Shown here: positions 56,501 to 64,000 of the stretch, in pieces | How positions within the stretch are numbered: the first letter of the stretch is position 1 | Layout of the letters: each line of letters opens with the position of its first letter | Assembly: GCA_039566865.1 (NCBI GenBank) | Contig: CM076947.1 | Coordinates: 23,437,501 to 23,501,500, forward strand | Direction: 5' to 3' | DNA from: Aurelia coerulea | Lineage: Eukaryota > Cnidaria > Scyphozoa > Semaeostomeae > Ulmaridae | DNA: 64,000 nt | Program-made: the position numbers and the translations under genes | The notes under the pieces: model-generated | Database searches by the model: none | Seen by the model: the letters and a program-made list of their open reading frames with translations, nothing else | Told to the model about the DNA's origin: nothing

Positions 56501-59500
56501 AAAACTGTTTAGAAACAGACATTTTTTTCTTTCATTTTGATTGTAAAATTTGAACATTATTATACATAGGTTTTAAGTATTGTAAATAAGCTTCTTATGG
56601 TTTAATTTAATAGCTTTAATAGTTTTATAACATTTTACTTTGTTTCCTTAGTTTGTACCGGGTGTCCCAAAAAAATGTATACGGATTTGATTCACTCCAG
56701 TGATGTGAATTTAGCTTCAATCAATGTCTAATTACTCTAAAAATGTTCCTTGATAGTTAACTTGAACACAGATACCTCGTTTGTTGATATTGGTACTTTG
56801 AGAGCAGACAGTTAAGCTTGAAAGCTCAAATTTGCCTCGCCTTGCAAACCAGAGCTTTAGCCTTTTGGCCTAAGCAATTTCTTAAGGCACAGCGTATAAA
56901 TCAACGATAGCCTTGATAAAATTTGAACAATATTAGATCTTGTGTTATTCTGTTTTCCAGAAGTCACCCTCCAGTCACCCATTGGGAAGTTTCTTAATTT
57001 TTCATTAATTTCAGTTCATAATTTCGATGTGCTTCAGGAATTTGCTTAGGCCAAAAGGCCAAAGCTCTGGTTTAGAAGTGGACGCAAATTTGAGCTTTCA
57101 AGATTGATATCTCTGCTCTCAAAGCACCAATACCAACAAACGAGGTATCTATGTTCAAGTTAATTATCGAGGAACATTTTGAGAGTGATTATCCATTGAT
57201 TGAAGCTAAATTTACATCGCTGGAGTCAACCAAATCTGTATACATTTTTTTGGGACACCCGGTACTCACTTTTAATTATTGGGTGTCACCCAATATTGAC
57301 AGAGCTGTGCTAAATGCTCATTTGCAGAAATGATGACCAACAACAGTCACATTAATCATTGCAATTTATGATCGCTTTGAAGGGACTTACAACATCTACA
57401 ACTCACTGACACGAATCAATTTGATTTAGCTAAATCGCCTGCCTAGGCACGCTATGCAGATATTGTTTTTTCGGGAAACTTTGATGATAAGGTAGAAATT
57501 GTATTTTGTTTAACAACGACAGTTTTTGTGACACAATAGCATCAGTTACTTTAACTGACACGTCCATTCAAAGCGATTAGCGATTGCAGACAAAGGAAAT
57601 TCTCTCTACCAGTAATTCAAAACAAAAAAAGCTGCAAAAGTTGCCCCGAAACCAGTCGGGCAAACTCTAAGCCTAGTAGTATCGAAAGGCGGCTTTCCTA
57701 GGAGAAGTTATGTGCTTATATCAAAATAAAGGTGTCCGCAATGCTATGATCTAAAGTTCTGCCTGGCGGATTTTGTTTATTGCAGAAGGCATTACAATTC
57801 TCGCATATTTAGGGCTCAAATGAAACAATTACTACTCAGCTTCTGAATCAAGTAAACAAAATCCGCCAGGCAGAACTTTAGATTTACCCTTCTTCTTTCG
57901 ATATAAGCACATAACTTCTCTTAAAAACCACCTTTCGCGTGCGCAAGGCAAGAGTTTGCCCTGCTGGTTTCAGCGCAACTTTTACAGCTTTGCTTGTTTT
58001 GAATTAATGGTTGAGAAGATTACCTCTGCCTGCAGTTGCTAATCGCTTTGAAATGAGGTGTCAATCAAAAGCAACTGATGCTATTGTATTACAAAATCTA
58101 CCCTTGTTGTTTAGATTTGTTATTATCTTCCCTTAGATGTTTGCATCGTATTGCCTGACAGAACCAGGTAAGAGGCTTGCCTATTAAAATCCATTTGATT
58201 TGCTTTGAACAAACGAGATTCTACTTTCACAAAATATGCAATTTAGGGGCGTCTGGTTTCAGCTTTCGCACAAACTTGAACTTCAAAAGATCGTAACTCC
58301 GTGAGTATTTAGCCGATTTTCTAGCTTCTCGTGTCTAAAATTAATTCAAAATGTCAGCAATATGGTTATCTTACCATTGTGCCGGTTTTTATTTCGTTAT
58401 TTTTAAATATTTAATCAAACGTGGAACAATTATTTTGAGACACCCTGTAGTGCGCCATGAAAGTACAGGCATCCTAACCTTGTTGCGGGAGATTTACTTG
58501 CATGATTCGCAGCTAACGATGTGACTTTCAAATTATGGTATGAGACTTTGTGGGGAAATGTTTAACATTCACAAGCCATTGTGTAATTACGTCATTCATT
58601 TTTTAATTAAAAGGAAGTGGTAGTGATGCTGCATCGCTGATTACCAATGCAAAGAAGCAAGGAGATCGCTATATTCTCAATGGAAGTAAAGTAAGCTGTT
58701 TTTCACTTTTGCATTTTTGTTCAAATTATCGCAAAATATAGAGCCCCATCGTCCTGTTCCGATCACTGAAAAAGAAACCTTGAATTACTAAGAAAATTTT
58801 ATCGGAAATGTTATTGCTATTGAATCATTCCTAATTTCATAGTTTAGAATATAGAAACCAGTTATTGTACCTTTAGCCACCGCCTTCCGTAAAATCGTTG
58901 TCGAAAAACACAGCGATAAAATCGCGATATCTTCATTCCATCGCCGTGTTCCGATCACGCAAGTTCACGCATGAATTTCGAGCAGCATCACTGCAGAGGT
59001 CTCAAGTAAGCGCAGTTTCTAATTGAAATGGATGCCATACACATTTAACAGAAGATGTTTAGCTCATGTTATCGTTTGATAAGTAATATTTTGCCTCTTT
59101 ATTCATTTAATATTAATATCCTTTATTCATCAAATTCAATCTTAGGAGGGGCGATCTAAGTTCCTCATATGATGGGCACTCCATGAGGAAATGCGCACTC
59201 CGTGGGCACTCCGTGAAGAAGTAAAATTTCTCTAACATATTGTTTTTGTCGGATGCCTTGTTTTAGAATGTTTTTCTTATTCTAGATGTTTATCAGTGGT
59301 GGAGGTTCCACTGATTTATACGCCGTTATGGCAAGGACTGGCGATGAAGGTAAATTAAATAGACTGTTACGTGCTATCGGGTGGCCCAAACAAATGTATA
59401 CAGATTTGGTTGACTCCAGCGATGTGAATTTAGCTTTAATGAATGGCTAATCACTTTCAAATTGTTCCTCGATAGTTAACTTGAACATGGATACCTCGTT

Positions 59501-62500
59501 TGTTCGTACTGGTGCTTTGAGAGCAGAAATATCAATCTTGAAAGCTCAAATTTGCATCCTCTTGCAAACCAGAGCTTTGGCCTCTTGGCCTTAGCAAATT
59601 CCTGAAGCTTATCAAAATTAAGAACTGAAATTAATGAAAAATTAAGAAACTTCCCAATGGGTGACTGGCTGGTGACTTCTGGAAGCAGAATAACATAAGA
59701 CCTAATATTGTTCAAATTTTATCAAGGCTATCGTTGATTTTTACGCTGTGCCTTAAAAATTGCTTAGGCCAAAAGCCGAAAGCCCTGGTCTGCAGGAAGA
59801 GGCAAATTTGTGCTTACAAGATTAACATGACTGCTCTCAAATACTGATATCAACAAACGAGGTATCTATGTTCAAGTTAACTATCGAGGAACATTTTTAG
59901 AGTGATTAGACATTGATTGAAGTTAAATTCACAGCACTGGAGTCAACCAAACCCGTATACATTTTTTGGGACACCCGCTAGAAAATTTTTTTTTTTTCAT
60001 TTTTTCATTTTAAAATTATTTATGCACGGTAGCCCCGTCAGTCAGTATGACTGATTTTCAGGGGGCCGTGCCAAAAACTTTACAAATTAAAAAATCTACT
60101 AAAATTAATAACGGGAAAAGGAAACTAATTACGACCATAAATAATTTATCTACAACTATTTACAATAAATTTACAACCGACCCTTTATCTTGTTCTTAAA
60201 AGAAGATAAAGAGGGAGCTTGCTTGGCCTCGCGGCTGAGATCATTCCAGATTTTTGCTCCACGAAATGCGAACGCTTTCTGTCCATTACTAGTTTTCATG
60301 AATGGCACTAGCAACTCAGTTTCGGCATTTCTAAGGTTGATAATATTGCGATCAGAATTTCTAACAAATAAATGCGAGAGATAATCAGGCGCGAGACTAT
60401 TAACAGATTTATATACAGTTGTTGCAGTCTCACTTCTGATCATATCCCTCACAGTTGGCCATTTTAACTCTGTAATCAAAGCTTCGGCAGGAGCATCGTA
60501 GCTGCTATTTGTAATAATTCTAGCGGCACGATTCTGCAATTTTTGAAGCTTAACCAGTCGGAACTCAGCACAGTTCACAATGTTATGTGCTTGCTTATTC
60601 TTTCGTTTCATCAGATTTTCTGAGATAATGTGATGTTATCTACTATCGGGTGACCCTGAAAAAGTTCTCCTGTTTAAAATGTCACCAAAAATCGATTGTC
60701 AAACCTATGGTAAATTTTCTTTTTTATCTGTTTTGTCATGACCCTAAAATATTTCATACCGATGAAAAATCTGTTTTCCAATAATTAGACCTAATTTTTT
60801 GAGTTACAGTTTTTAAGAAAATAATCAATTTTACCCAAGAGCCAAAATTTTAGATTTTCTATTATCCGTGAAGCCTCCAGTGATAGTGTGCGTTTCTTTC
60901 CGTCATTTATGACCAAATCAAATGCTTACATGCACGAAGAAATTGATCTGGTAATCATCAGTGCCCTTTTGCAGAATGATTCAAAACCAGGCAGCCCTAG
61001 AAAGACCTAAACTTGCTAATTTTTAAACCAATTACAAGATCAGTTATACGTGGGAAAAATGATATGGTCCTTGATCTACCTAACAAAAGAAAAGAAATTT
61101 GAAGATTGATTTGGTGGTTTTCAAACAGGAGGCCGTTTTTTGAGACATCCAATAGGTCCACACAAAACAGTGAAAAATCACTAAAATTTGACTACTTTAC
61201 TGACTGTGAAATTCGATTAGTGTATAGCCCAATAATTCAAAACAAACAAAGCCACAAAAGTTTCTCTGAAACCAACCAAGGTAGCTAGCTCGCTCGTTGT
61301 GCATTCCAGAAATTATTTTTTAGAGCAAACATGGGCATAAATCGAAAGAAGAAGGATATATCTAGACATCTGCCACGGGCATTTAATTTATTTTGATTCA
61401 AAAGCCGATTGGAAGGCGATTCAACTCTCTTATTTTCTGGGTGTAATTAAAACACTTTTGCTCAGCTTCTGAACCAAAGAAATAAAGTGCCCGAGGTAGA
61501 TGTGTAGATATATCCTTCTTCTTTCGATATGTGCTCATGTTTTCTCTTAAATTCAATTTCTGGAATGCACAACGAGCGAGCTAGCTACCTGGGTTTCTGA
61601 GAAGCTTTTGCGGCTTTGTTTGTTTTGAATTTATGGTCGAGAGAATTTCCTTTGTCTGCAGTCACTAATCGCTTTGAATTCAGGTGTCAAGCAAAGCATC
61701 TCATGCTATTGTTTTACAAAATCTGTCCTTTGCTTATTGATTTAACTTTCTCTTTTCCGCCACGTTAGTCTAGTTGGATCACTACAAATTCTGCCAGTTC
61801 AGTCTTTCGTAGTTAGTCTCACAATGAGCGGGTTTTAACCCAAATAACTTAAATTTTACAGGACCGAAAGGAATCTCATGCTTTCTCGTGGAAGGAAAAG
61901 CACCTGGAATAGGATTTGGTGCTAAAGAAAAGAAGGTAAGTCAGTAGAATTACGTGCAAGTTCTAGTGCGATTCTCTTAAAGGTTAACTGTGGCGCTGAT
62001 TGGGTAAATAAGACAATCAAAAAGAAAAGAATTAGGCAAGCTTCAATTATTCCAGTTACCATAGAAATAAATTCAGTGATAACGGTATGACTTCTTTTAT
62101 TCGGGAAAGAATGCATGATTCCAACGCTTAAAGGCTTGATGAATACAAACCTGCTGGGTCTTTTGTTATTAATTTTATCTAACGATCTAGCCAGTCACAT
62201 TCATGACAGTGTGCCTTTGAAAATTCAAGCAGTTGCAAGATAGGCCTATTCCAGAGTGAGATGAAACTTTCATTTCTACAAAATGATATTTTCTTTAAAG
62301 GACAAGTCTAGGGTTGGTATGATTGATGATAAAATACAAGATAATACTGCTATGAGTGATGTATGATACTTTTTTTCAACTATTTTTCATCTTCTCCTTG
62401 TGAAATTACGTATTCAAATAAGAAATTTGAGCTAAGTGACGTCATATCGCGCAAACGAAAACGGGACTGTGTGATCGTTTTTTTTTGCCTCTTTATCGTG

Positions 62501-62871
62501 TTATCGTGCCATTTTAAATGCATGAGTACACGATAAAGAGGCCAGCAGCGATTAAGAGGCGAAAAACAATCACACAGCCTCGTTTTCGTTTGCGCGATAT
62601 GACGTCACTTCACTCAAATTGCTTATTTGAATACGTAATTTCACGAGGAGAAGGCGAAAAATAGTGGAAAAAAGCATCATACATCATTCATAGCAGTATT
62701 ATCTTGTATTTTATCATCAATCATACCAACCCCGGACTTGTCCTTTAAACTCTTTTGAACAGACATATATTTGTTCATGATTAGGTCGGCTGGAACTCGC
62801 AACCTACACGAGCTGTTTCTTTCGATGATTGTGAAATACCAGCAGAAAACTTGCTTGGAGCAGAGGGATTG
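44507..62871 (+). CDS. ACAD8: ACAD8, isobutyryl-CoA dehydrogenase (mitochondrial), 3' end outside window
   Basis: This FAD enzyme oxidises isobutyryl-CoA to methacrylyl-CoA in valine breakdown, passing electrons to ETF. Exons are 44507-44606, 52800-52900, 53340-53391, 53962-54079, 55931-56009, 58137-58167, 58614-58690, 59286-59349, 61862-61935 and 62785-about 62871, all phase-consistent. Exon 1 encodes an Arg-rich mitochondrial presequence ([12 protein letters not shown]...RRFISTCID). Then come [51 protein letters not shown], the ACAD signature YCLTEPGSGSDAA, the FAD-site [29 protein letters not shown] and [19 protein letters not shown]. About 261 of an expected 415 or so residues are present. 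The catalytic Glu region and C-terminal helices are missing and would lie downstream. Intron 1 (8.2 kb) contains a Gypsy element. The last donor could be 62872 or 62876. Confidence 0.92.
44670..44850 (-). repeat. 3' LTR of the Gypsy element
   Basis: 181 bp, starting TGTTGTATCTATCC on the plus strand and ending TTATACAACA. It is base-for-base the same as 49125-49305 in my reading. Confidence 0.95.
44968..49062 (-). CDS. Gypsy gag-pol polyprotein, 1364 aa, open
   Basis: Domains in order: Gag-like N terminus (residues about 1-210); zinc knuckle around 219-251 ([13 protein letters not shown], then [14 protein letters not shown]); aspartic protease with [10 protein letters not shown] near 327; reverse transcriptase about 440-640 with [16 protein letters not shown] and [17 protein letters not shown]. 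The catalytic box reads [10 protein letters not shown] near 607, where the usual Tyr-x-Asp-Asp would be, so the Tyr is replaced. RNase H starts near 749 ([14 protein letters not shown]) with [11 protein letters not shown] after it. Integrase has a His-His-Cys-Cys zinc site (HQGHNG about 977 to CSYC about 1009) and catalytic D-D-E in VTDYYSGY (about 1052), FSDNGPEY (about 1092) and NGLVERSIQ (about 1124). The C-terminal tail is Pro-rich. Gag and pol share one frame. Open frames antisense to it are shadows. Confidence 0.95.
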   Translation of the reverse strand: MDKLEPPSPFSFDGNISHGWKKWSRHFDFFLTATESDGKSDKIKTSILLSCIGPKGRDIYETFQFDTEGDNLKLKPVLEKFNEYCNPRKNITIIRHQFFTFKQQEGQSFNEFVTELKRRSSECEFDTLQDSLIRDMIVCGVADRSLRERLLRDAELTLEKAVAAGHAAEETRRHAKELRSYQDNVDIHKVNRQMGKEHRKYNKDKRDKQSKHENDIIKKCKFCNSTHPRGKCPAYEKRCRSCKRKNHFEVCCPHREVKAVAEKFDDSYSEVSSSSDSCDDEFFIDSINEESPSNSAYSKNISAVDDGKSDWSVALEMNGNNTLFKIDTGAQCNVIPKNLLKKLSPRPKLKPATVKLSAYNGTEIPVAGRCIASIKHKSQTVNVLFVVVETDSVPIIGLNTSEKLNLIKRIYKINGSSQTDVPIEKEFSDCFGVIGCLERTHHIEVKDDVKPVIAPIRKIPLALKSKLKEELERMIKLDVIEPVEKPTDWVNALVIVSKPNGKLKICLDPRPLNKAIKRQHHKLPTAEEIISEMSGAQFFTKLDASNGYWQIKVDNESAALLTFGTPFGRYRFKRLPFGIHSASEVFQVEVANIIAGIEGCANSQDDIIVWGASKEEHDQRLRACLTRIRKSGLKLNQSKCIFASKSLTFLGHTVSADGLKPDPTKINAILDMPIPKTKTDLQRFLGMVNYLAKFVPNLSQITAPLRALLKKDIQFFLQKPQFDAITELKRLVTTSPCLKFFDPNLPTRLKPDASSQGLGALLEQNHGSESEEKWHPIAYASRALQPYETRYAQIEKEVLSVVFGTERFHEYLYGRHFTVYNDHQPLKSIFSKSIIDCPPRIQRFFLKLQKYDFNLEYSPGRTMVVSDALSRAYLNSQTTEIQEPDLIHHISSTFQLLPISTTRLAQLQQETSSDEILKQLINFTLNGWPSKHHIPQVVKPYYSVRSEIVYHEGLLLKGQRIIVPSSLRSTMKEIIHQGHNGMERCKSHARQSLYWPGMNAEIEELVARCSYCLTYRNKQQSEHLIDHEIPNSPWIKVASDVFHLLGHHYVIVTDYYSGYIEIERIADTTSPSVITKLKKIFARHGIPQELFSDNGPEYIANEFTSFSKDWDFKHTTSSPYFAQSNGLVERSIQTVKRTLKKARDAGEDPYLALLVLNTIPGSDGISPAIRLFNRNPRTLLPSLIQHPPSVSANRTKRPDNRNTKDLPSIRPGSVVRMRVPGDKDWRNKGKVIEKSKEPRSYRVLNEKGNIVRRNRRHLIPCHDRFSIQHDYDPIQLTDLPLAIHPHASNPDPHAPNSDPQPEPLEQHPEITPPLPASPAQPILPPETSNQPTSSTLPVPHPNEQTEPVQVTRRGRVIRKPLRYR
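49125..49305 (-). repeat. 5' LTR of the Gypsy element
   Basis: 181 bp, identical to 44670-44850. As the upstream LTR for a minus-strand element it would hold the promoter. Confidence 0.95.
49312..51575. mobile_element. 2.2-kb element with about 550-bp terminal inverted repeats
   Basis: The left arm (49312-about 49876) and right arm (about 51000-51575) are inverted copies with about 5-10% difference by eye, including CAGTGATCCAGA near the outer ends and CGTTCCAGATCGTTTTAG at the inner ends. The 1.1-kb centre has weak open frames (about 49784-50149 minus, 50658-50858 plus) with no domain I can name. It lies in ACAD8 intron 1 directly beside the Gypsy insertion, which appears to have landed at its left edge. 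Confidence 0.8.
51576..52039. other. ACAD8 intron 1, nothing recognised
   Basis: AT-rich with several CTCGCA/CTTGCA phrases around 51740-51960 and a short TAA tract. No supported gene or repeat. Confidence 0.4.
52040..52205 (-). pseudogene. non-LTR retrotransposon tail fragment
   Basis: On the minus strand it reads [20 protein letters not shown] then [19 protein letters not shown]. This is the standard LINE polyprotein end (F-R-I-EWN-LP--IV-A----FE). Only the last 40 or so codons remain. Confidence 0.7.
52391..52782. mobile_element. MITE (GGGCTCAAATCTTTA) ending next to the ACAD8 exon 2 acceptor
   Basis: Inverted ends GGGCTCAAATCTTTA and TAAAGATTTGAGCC, with TA on either side. The centre has ATGACGTCATTGTCTC. 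Its right end is about 20 bp from the AG at 52798-52799. Other copies are 55011-55508 and 27618-28136. Confidence 0.8.
54458..54680. mobile_element. 5' fragment of a TA-type MITE plus an ACGTAGG-family fragment
   Basis: From 54458 (CCAGATGTTCCAAAAAGGTACTCC) the sequence follows the left half of the element at 2998-3911. Just before it, 54360-54445, is a worn piece of the family at 37307-37476 (GGGCACTTTTTCATTAAGCT). Both are in ACAD8 intron 4. Confidence 0.55.
54866..54920. repeat. small hairpin TAGCCTGCATGCAGCC
   Basis: AGCCTGCATGCAGCCTC and GAGGCTGCGTGCAGGCT face each other with about 18 nt between. The same terminal word is found at about 42548 and 43786/43841, so it is the core of a small palindromic MITE family. 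Confidence 0.6.
55011..55508. mobile_element. GGGCTCAAATC MITE with an inserted segment
   Basis: Inverted ends GGGCTCAAATCTTT and AAAGATTTGAGCCC and a core with GATGACGTCATAGCCTC. Relative to 52391-52782 it has about 110 extra bp around 55210-55325 that begin and end with TCCTAAACCA and TGGTTTAGGA, itself a small inverted-repeat insertion. It is in ACAD8 intron 4. Confidence 0.8.
56093..56392. mobile_element. G-run element with (ATTATGCGACAGGGTGTCC)n interior
   Basis: It starts CCCGGGGGGGGGGGTACT and ends AGTACCCCCCCCCCAG. The interior repeats TTATGCGACAGGGTRT about five times at 25-40-bp spacing. The flanks CGTAAAAG and GTGAAAAG agree at 6 of 8 positions, consistent with an aged 8-bp duplication. 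It is in ACAD8 intron 5. Confidence 0.65.
56658..57262. mobile_element. 605-bp TA-flanked MITE, intact
   Basis: Ends CCGGGTGTCCCAAAAAAATG and its complement are each bordered by TA (56656-57, 57263-64). The arms of about 200 bp share GTATACGGATTTG and ATCAATG-type sequence. Copies: 59377-59978 and 21935-22802. It is in ACAD8 intron 5. Confidence 0.85.
57512..58108. mobile_element. AACAAGG-family MITE, diverged copy
   Basis: It aligns with 31449-32048 along both arms, ending ACAAAATCTACCCTTGTT. Its right end is about 28 bp before ACAD8 exon 6 (58137). Confidence 0.75.
59377..59978. mobile_element. 602-bp TA-flanked MITE
   Basis: Ends TCGGGTGGCCCAAACAAATG and ATTTTTTGGGACACCCGC, each bordered by TA. 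Same family as 56658-57262. It is in ACAD8 intron 8, 28 bp after exon 8, and is directly followed by the LINE fragment 59985-60611. Confidence 0.8.
59985..60611 (-). pseudogene. 5'-truncated non-LTR retrotransposon with poly(A)-like end
   Basis: The frame 60171-60611 encodes [40 protein letters not shown] and [20 protein letters not shown], ending FKNKIKGRL. It matches the tail of the element at 17677-18660 domain for domain. The 3' side (plus-strand left) has GGGGGCCGTGCC and a T-rich run at 59985-60010, the complement of a poly(A)-like tail. It is antisense in ACAD8 intron 8. Confidence 0.8.
60645..61152. mobile_element. worn TA-type MITE
   Basis: The left end TCGGGTGACCCTGAAAAAGT and right end TTTTTTGAGACATCC are diverged. 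Its interior (GCAGCCCTAGAAAGACC...CAGTTATA) matches the element at 2998-3911 without the nested piece. Confidence 0.65.
61225..61735. mobile_element. AACAAGG-family MITE, left end missing
   Basis: It begins at TTCAAAACAAACAAAGCC and contains the paired AGGTAGCTAGCTCGCTCGTT and its complement. It ends CAAAATCTGTCCTTTG. It is in ACAD8 intron 8. Confidence 0.75.
62299..62744. mobile_element. 446-bp foldback MITE with TTAA duplications
   Basis: Ends AGGACAAGTCTAGGGTTGG and CCAACCCCGGACTTGTCCT, each bordered by TTAA (62295-62298, 62745-62748), as left by piggyBac-type transposases. Arms of about 200 bp meet near 62515. Same family as 23681-24157. It ends 40 bp before ACAD8 exon 10. Confidence 0.85.
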
Positions 62872-63398
62872 GTTGGTATTCTTGTTATTTCTTATTCTAT
62901 ATTTTTATATCTTTATATTTTATATTATATTATATTGGTATTGATTCTACAAGGAAGCAATGCGCTGACAGTCCATGTAAAAAGCCTTCATAAGCTAATG
63001 ACTGAGGTCTATAAGTCTTTAATTGCCAAAATCCAACCTTCATGTGGGATCTGTTTATAAGAAAGGAAGTGACTTACGACCTCAGAGCAAAAGATCTATT
63101 GCAGCTACCTAAAACTAGAACTGTTTTAAACGGCTGAAATTCAATTGTCTTCAGAGGCAGTATTCTTTATGAGATAATATATATTTCTGCCGTGTGTTTA
63201 TCCCAGCTCTTATTGAGGGGTCATGCCAGGAAGTATGCTGGATAAGAAGGAAGGACCCTAAAAGTGGATACAACTTAGATTTTCCTGCAAACACCGCAAA
63301 AATCTGTCGAAAACTCGCCCAGTTATCATAACTTCAGCCCGAAAATTTCAACTGGAAAGGCTATAGCTTTGAAGTTACTGCAATAGTAATGAACCAAC
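62872..63398. other. 3' of the last ACAD8 exon seen, nothing firm
   Basis: AT-rich; the repeated TATATT stretch at 62895-62935 is low complexity. No further ACAD8 exon (GGR-NIA, EGSNEVMR blocks) is visible to 64000 on the plus strand. Confidence 0.5.
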
Positions 63399-63492
63399 CT
63401 TTTCTTCAAGTAGTTTCAGATACTGTTCTAAATAAACAGAACTCCTTTGCTGCTCAGTTTTCTCTTCATGAAGCTGTTGCTCTAGGTCACGC
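63399..63492 (-). CDS. single internal exon of an unknown minus-strand gene (coiled coil)
   Basis: An acceptor (TTTTCCAACAG) and a donor (AAG|GTTGGT) bound 94 nt that encode RDLEQQLHEEKTEQQRSSVY then LEQYLKLLEEK. This is Glu/Gln/Leu-rich and probably forms a coiled coil. The length fits 1 + 31 codons. A Met-initiated frame at 63715-63584 (MDVLLREERKTHCFKTSNCR..., donor at GACAAA|GTAAAT) could be an earlier exon, but its phase does not join this one. The gene lies antisense to ACAD8, past the last exon seen. Confidence 0.4.
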
Positions 63493-64000
63493 CTGTTGGA
63501 AAATCATAGAATTTTGATAGTTTATTCGTCTTTAAAGAGGTTCCAATTGAACAGAATAACAACTATCGATGGGTGATATTTACTTTGTCATTGACACAAA
63601 TGTATAGAAAGAAAGATGCAAGATCGGCAATGGCTTCACAGGACATGTTATAAAATCGGCAGTTGGAAGTTTTAAAGCAGTGGGTCTTCCGCTCTTCCCT
63701 CAACAAAACATCCATGGTTCTTTTATTTTTCACTCGAAATGAACTTAAATGTTCCGGTTATTTTATGGAGTGGGGTAACGTATTATCGTTGTTCGCGCGT
63801 TCCATGTTCCACACTGGGGTGTTGAATGTTGTTCATGTTTGGCCTAAAAGCCGACAAAAGCATCCTTTATGCTTCCTTTTTCTCCTCCCAATCGTATTTC
63901 TGTGCCCTACGCTTTCTGCACCCGTACCTTATATTTATGCATATAAATATAGCCTCATGCTTTTGACAATTTATGTTCTGAAGATGGAGCACAGTATTGG

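Overview
The window is nuclear DNA from an animal. It holds AT-rich, intron-split genes with GT-AG junctions, metazoan housekeeping genes, and heavy loads of non-LTR retrotransposons, one Gypsy LTR element and many MITE families. The gene set and repeat style (G-run MITEs, a 2A-like motif in a transposon, K02A2.6-type Gypsy) suggest a cnidarian, probably an anthozoan. That placement is inferred and was not tested.

Four protein genes could be assembled by reading exons across introns and checking splice phase. (1) The 3' end of NOL6, an SSU-processome protein (+, exons from <1 to 2333). (2) A dual-specificity MAP-kinase phosphatase (+, five coding exons, 9184-25676, 311 aa, complete). (3) An unrecognised 284-aa protein (-, five exons, 43260 to 29755, complete) with a PH/GRAM-like strand motif and a Cys cluster. 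(4) ACAD8, isobutyryl-CoA dehydrogenase (+, ten exons from 44507 to about 62871, 3' end outside the window). Genes 3 and 4 are divergent, about 1.25 kb apart. A further exon on the minus strand (63399-63492), coding for a probable coiled coil, lies past the last ACAD8 exon seen.

Nearly everything else is transposon. 2.3-9 kb: nested MITEs, a tandem duplication and an orphan ORF. 9-25.7 kb: the phosphatase introns hold three non-LTR fragments, a 12-copy 110-bp satellite, a partial copy of the gene's own exon, and nested MITE stacks. 26-43 kb: the introns of the 284-aa gene hold a 3.0-kb foldback element with 1.4-kb arms and a 10-bp target duplication, a 168-bp in-frame triplication of exon/intron sequence, and a 3.4-kb element with 33-bp terminal inverted repeats that carries a decayed ORF with a 2A-like motif. 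44.6-49.3 kb: a young Gypsy element with identical 181-bp LTRs sits antisense in ACAD8 intron 1. 49.3-62.8 kb: MITEs and two non-LTR fragments in ACAD8 introns.

A recurring theme is a set of short elements whose ends are G runs. Several have 8-bp target duplications (hAT-like), and their interiors are built from short degenerate repeats.
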